This document shows, piece after piece, positions 60,230-64,000 of a stretch of DNA of 64,000 nucleotides. The DNA lies in NCBI GenBank assembly GCA_030549495.1, contig JAUIRK010000909.1, positions 372,001 through 436,000 on the forward strand. Direction: 5' to 3'. The position numbers and the translations under genes were made by a program. Every line of letters starts with the position of its first letter. Within the stretch, counting starts at the first letter, position 1. Below the pieces are notes generated by a model, which saw only the letters and a program-made list of their open reading frames with translations, made no database searches and had not been told where the DNA came from. Source of the stretch: Nectonema munidae (Eukaryota > Nematomorpha > Nectonematoida > Nectonematidae).

Positions 60230-61620
60230 AACTTAAATATGTTTTCAAACTTAACGAAACCCCAGTTTCCAATGCTGTATACAATAATGTGAGGAAGAAA
60301 CAATGTTTTAAATATTAAAAGTTTGACGTTTATGAGAAATTTATTTCTGCAAAGTTTCAAAATAGGGATAACTGAAGACAGTTTATTATTAATATATTCT
60401 GAATGGAGATTCCAACACAGTTCATTATCAATAACAAGACCTAGAAGTTTGAAGTTTTATATACATCATTGATAAATAAAGAAAATAAATGTATTGAGTA
60501 TTGACCCTTGTGGAACTCCACAATTAACTATGCGAGTATCAGATTTACATTCGTTTATACAGACACACTGACGTCTGTGATAGAGGTAAGAAGACATAAA
60601 CCTTAAGACGCTGCAGTAAAACCATATATTCCAAGTTTAGCCAAAATTATATTGTAATCAACAGAGTCAAATATGCACAATGGGATTACACTATCGTCAA
60701 AATATTTATAAATACTCTTAAGCAGAATATTATGTAATAAATGGGTTGAATAACGAGGGCGGAAGCAAAATTGTTTATTATATAAAATTGAATTTCTCTT
60801 TGCATAATCATATATTTGCACATGTATAAGTTTCTAAAATAATTTGGATATTGCTGATATGATCGAAATTGGCCTATAGTTTTTTACTGATTTTTTGAAC
60901 CCTTCTTAAAAACTGGAACGATTATAGAAGTCTTAAATGATTCAGGGTAAATACATTTTTCCAGGCATGCATTGAAACCAAGTAAGAGAAAATCAAAGAT
61001 ATAAGGAAAAATTAGTTTGATATGATTTAATGAAACTCCATATACAATCACAAAATTTCATTCCTTTAAGTGTTAAAACCAAGTCACTTTAATTTATCGG
61101 AAGAACAAGGCGAAAGGTAACCGAGGTAGTCTTCACTTAAGTTAATTTTAGTCGACACCTTAGTAAAATGGACATTAAAAATGTTTGATACTCTTTGAAC
61201 AACAGTAACCTTGTCATTATCTTATTTCAGTATGAAATGATGGGAAGCATTAAAGTATAGAAATTAATTTAGGTTTTTCCAGGTATCCTTGGTTGATCTG
61301 CATGAATTTAGACGATTATGGAAATATTCATTCTTCAATCTTTTAATTAATATTTTTATCAATCCAATTAACAAATTTAACTTTTAAGTGAAAATAGGTA
61401 AAGTTGGAACATTTTTTCAACGTAAGATATAATTGATCTCTTACCTTAATAGATTTGAGCAAACCAGGAGTCATCCAAGGATTACAAAAATGTTTATATT
61501 TAGAATTTTTATTATAAAAGATTTCGTTACACCTAAATACTGTTTTGGAAATTAAATCAGTTAGTGAAGCAAAATACAGATTTGGACGATCAAGCAAGGG
61601 ATACAGTGTATCCTGTAGGT
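60230..61620 (-). mobile_element. LINE ORF2 remnant (linker to post-RT)
   Basis: Minus strand: CNPWMTPGLLKSIKVRDQLY (61.4-61.5 kb) is the conserved W-x-T-x-G-L-L-K-S-I-x-x-R-D-x-L-Y linker. ILYNKQFCFRPRYSTHLLHN, VIPLCIFDSVDYNIILAKLG (60.6-60.8 kb) is reverse transcriptase (Q-F-G-F-R-x-x-x-S-T; D-x-x-x-A-F-D-x-V-x-H-x-I-L-L-x-K-L). LTKPQFPMLYTIM and the following part (60.2-60.3 kb) is post-RT. Stops and frame changes are present. It is a Jockey/CR1-superfamily LINE, distinct from the copy at 50 kb. Confidence 0.72.
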
Positions 61621-63120
61621 AGATTAATACTTGTGAAAGTTTTAACCAATTTTATTTTATTAAACCTTTTACATACTTTTTTATTTTAAATAAGTTCAGG
61701 TTAGAGGAAAATACTATAGAAAAATGATCAGAAACAGTAACCTTCAATACATATGTCTCATATTCCAATTTGATATGGGGTCATAACTGAGATATATAGC
61801 AATATATCAATCTTTATCCATGATAGGCTATAAATATAAGAATCTTACCTACCGATTCCGATTCTAATGTCAATAAATTTAAATTAGACTTAGCTTTTTC
61901 CCTCGTGTTACAAAGTCTAGAAAAAAAGTTAATTTGAAAATGACGTTTTTACAAAATTCTTTGCATGTAAATACTAAAAATATTCAGACTCGAATAAAAT
62001 GAGAAAAAAATATTGCCAAACATAGAAAAGAAATAATGTTTCATAAATAAGCTAGATTTTATCTTTGCTTACATCAACTTTATATCTTGTTATTTGCCCA
62101 AGATTTCTTTCCTTTACTATTGAGAGGTATTTATCCTCTCACCCCCGTTGTGTCCAACCCAGGTAAAACATTCTAAATCCGCTACATTGAAATCAATACT
62201 TTTAGTAAAACCTTATGATATATTATTCCATAATCGATTCATGATATTTATCTAGATTTATAAGTATACATTGAAAAGATTTCCAAGTTATTTTTTCATT
62301 AAACCAGCAATGTTTGACATTTGTTTGTTTTAGATTTCCGATTTTTTTAATTTTCAATCTTTTGAATTCGAATCTCAAAAACTATAACCATTATTTTCGA
62401 GCTCTATTTTATGTAATAAGAATTCCAAAACGAAAAACCGATGCTACCTAATAACAATTTTAGATGTAAACAGTTAACTAACAAGTTAAACGAATACAAC
62501 AATAATAAAAACTTGAAAAATTAAAATTAACCAATAAAATACCGCTAAACAAGATGCTAATCAGTTTCAAGTTTTCAGACAAAGAAAATAAAATTTATTA
62601 AATTAAATAAAGCAATAGTTTTATAAGTAGGAGATGCTTTATTGAAATTGATGAGAAGTCAATTAAAAGAATAAGCATGGTTTCAACCATGAACGTTTCT
62701 ACCAATTCTGTTTTAAACAAAAAACATTTGAATCAAATAGATATTTCGACCAATGAACATAATATTGGTTAGTATGTTAGACAGGTAATTAGTTTGTTTA
62801 GTTAGAGGACAATGACTTCAGTCTTTATGAAATTATTTACCTTTGATATTTTCAGTTAAAATAATCTATAAATAGAAATTGATAAAAAAAAAACAGAAGT
62901 TTTGGAAAAAAATTTTGGGAAATATAATTTTAAAGTGTTGAAAAAATACAAAATCTTTTATTAAGATAAAATGTCAAATGGTCGAAATTACTTTTGGTTG
63001 AAATAGCCACTCGTTTGAAATATTTTCGTTGAAAAGGTTTATCCAGTAGTTCAAAAAAAAAACCAAACATAAATTTGTAATGCAAATTTTTCATTTTTAA
63101 CGTCTCCATCCCAAAATGTT
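61621..63120. other. Intergenic AT-rich region
   Basis: No gene, RNA gene or structured repeat supported. The minus-strand endonuclease part of the adjacent LINE may extend into 61.6-61.9 kb but is not clearly readable. Confidence 0.4.
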
Positions 63121-63124
63121 GTAT

Positions 63125-64000
63125 CAAAAAAGGGAAAAGTTGATGGTAAATTTTATGTGTTCGAAGAAAAATGGACCAATGACAATTTTTTTATACAAAT
63201 TAAAGAAAAACCAATATGTTTACTGTGTTCAGAGTCAATTTCTGTTATGAAAGAATATAATGTTAAAAGACACTACATTTCCCCAAACACTCATCCATTT
63301 ACAATGGTTATCAAGGTCAATATAGAAAAAGACAAAGTCGAAAAACTGATTAGAGAAAAAGTTGACTTAACCTCTAAAATAAAAACAAAGTTAACTTCTA
63401 TGAACATATAGACACAAAAGATTTTTCCGTGTTTCACTGCATAATTCACCACGAGAATTTAAGTCACTCAAATTCGAACTTGTGGTGTCTAAAGTTTTCG
63501 AGTAATCATAGCTAGTTTAAAGAATTTCTTGAAGATGTCGAAACAGAATATGAAGATTTGATTTACTGCTCTGAGGTAAGATGGTTGACCAGAGGAAAAA
63601 TGATAAAACGCTTTTAAATTATCTGAGAAGATTAATTTTAACGTTTATGGAATTGAAAAGCAAGCTGATGGCTGGGCTGAGGATCTCAAGATTTGAATGC
63701 AAAATTGCAAGGAAAAGGTCAATTCATTCATCAATTGTAAAGTCATATTAAAACATATTTCAAAACAAAATTCAACAGCGGGAAAAACAGCAGAAAAATG
63801 ATAACACTTTTCATTTCCTTACGTTAGCAAATCATTGCAATGCAGAATGCAGACTGTATTTCCTATGCTGATGAGCTTATTGCAATTCACAAAGAATTCA
63901 TCAATAGTAAATTTCATGATTTTAACTCACAAGAAACTAATCTACGTATTTTTTTTCTTACCATTTGATTTTATTGATGAGCACACTCGCGAAGAATTGT
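63125..64000 (+). pseudogene. hAT transposase (GTF2IRD2-like), runs off the window
   Basis: The plus strand opens with EKWTNDNFFIQIKEKPICLL, then CSESISVMKEYNVKRHYI, the BED-like zinc site (C-x-x-C, H) of GTF2IRD2/ZBED-type hAT transposases. Later come EFLEDVETEYEDLIYCSEVR and WLTRGKMIKRF (the S-E-V-R-W-L-S-R-G-K motif), and FHDFNSQETNLRIFFLPFDF near the window end. Frame changes and stops show decay between these blocks; the DDE-central part is largely missing between 63.41 and 63.48 kb. The C-terminus lies beyond the window. Confidence 0.75.

Overview
The window is AT-rich (GC roughly 28-30% by eye) eukaryotic DNA. It has GT-AG introns, tRNA-derived SINEs, non-LTR retrotransposons, piggyBac and hAT remnants and many short inverted-repeat elements, which fits an invertebrate metazoan. 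Nothing seen allows a species call.

Two host genes can be modelled. On the + strand at 5.2-26.4 kb, thirteen phase-compatible exons encode an unusually short golgin-245/GOLGA4-like GRIP golgin (about 827 aa against more than 2,000 aa in vertebrates). It has the conserved N-terminal golgin-245 block and a GRIP-like C-terminus. An unspliced alternative at exon 10 would end in a membrane segment instead. On the + strand at 39.6-47.4 kb, a signal-peptide exon is followed by three symmetric phase 1-1 exons. Each encodes one about 112-aa domain with exactly two cysteines 26-28 residues apart. I do not recognise this domain. One intron appears to be GC-AG, and several short alternative 3' ends are possible. 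A third gene is represented by a single probable terminal exon on the - strand (26370-26560). Its stop lies a few bases from the golgin stop, so the two coding ends meet tail to tail.

The rest is mostly mobile-element debris. 0.2-4.6 kb: a LINE tail, a broken LTR-kin RT/RNase H fossil and a hAT transposase relic. Golgin introns: SINE copies, a cluster of TTAA-flanked MITEs, an element with phrase-like repeated ends, a ZBED5-type hAT relic and a hAT MITE. 29-38 kb: dispersed repeats, an extreme A/T homopolymer block (35.0-36.8 kb, suspected sequence artefact) and a hAT MITE with a perfect 8-bp target duplication. 41-45 kb, inside the second gene's large intron: a long-TIR element, a SINE and a hAT-like element. 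49.9-52.9 kb: CR1-like LINE pieces on the - strand. 53.6-55.6 kb: a nearly full but broken copy of a repeated protein family of unknown class that I recall from arthropod genomes. 57.0-58.3 kb: a piggyBac transposase relic with its C-terminal zinc finger. 60.2-61.6 kb: another LINE. 63.1-64.0 kb: a GTF2IRD2-type hAT transposase running off the window.

The most unusual features are the two-cysteine exon-repeat protein, the tail-to-tail golgin overlap, and a set of at least five elements whose ends carry 3-5 copies of a roughly 12-18-bp GC-containing phrase, each family with its own phrase.
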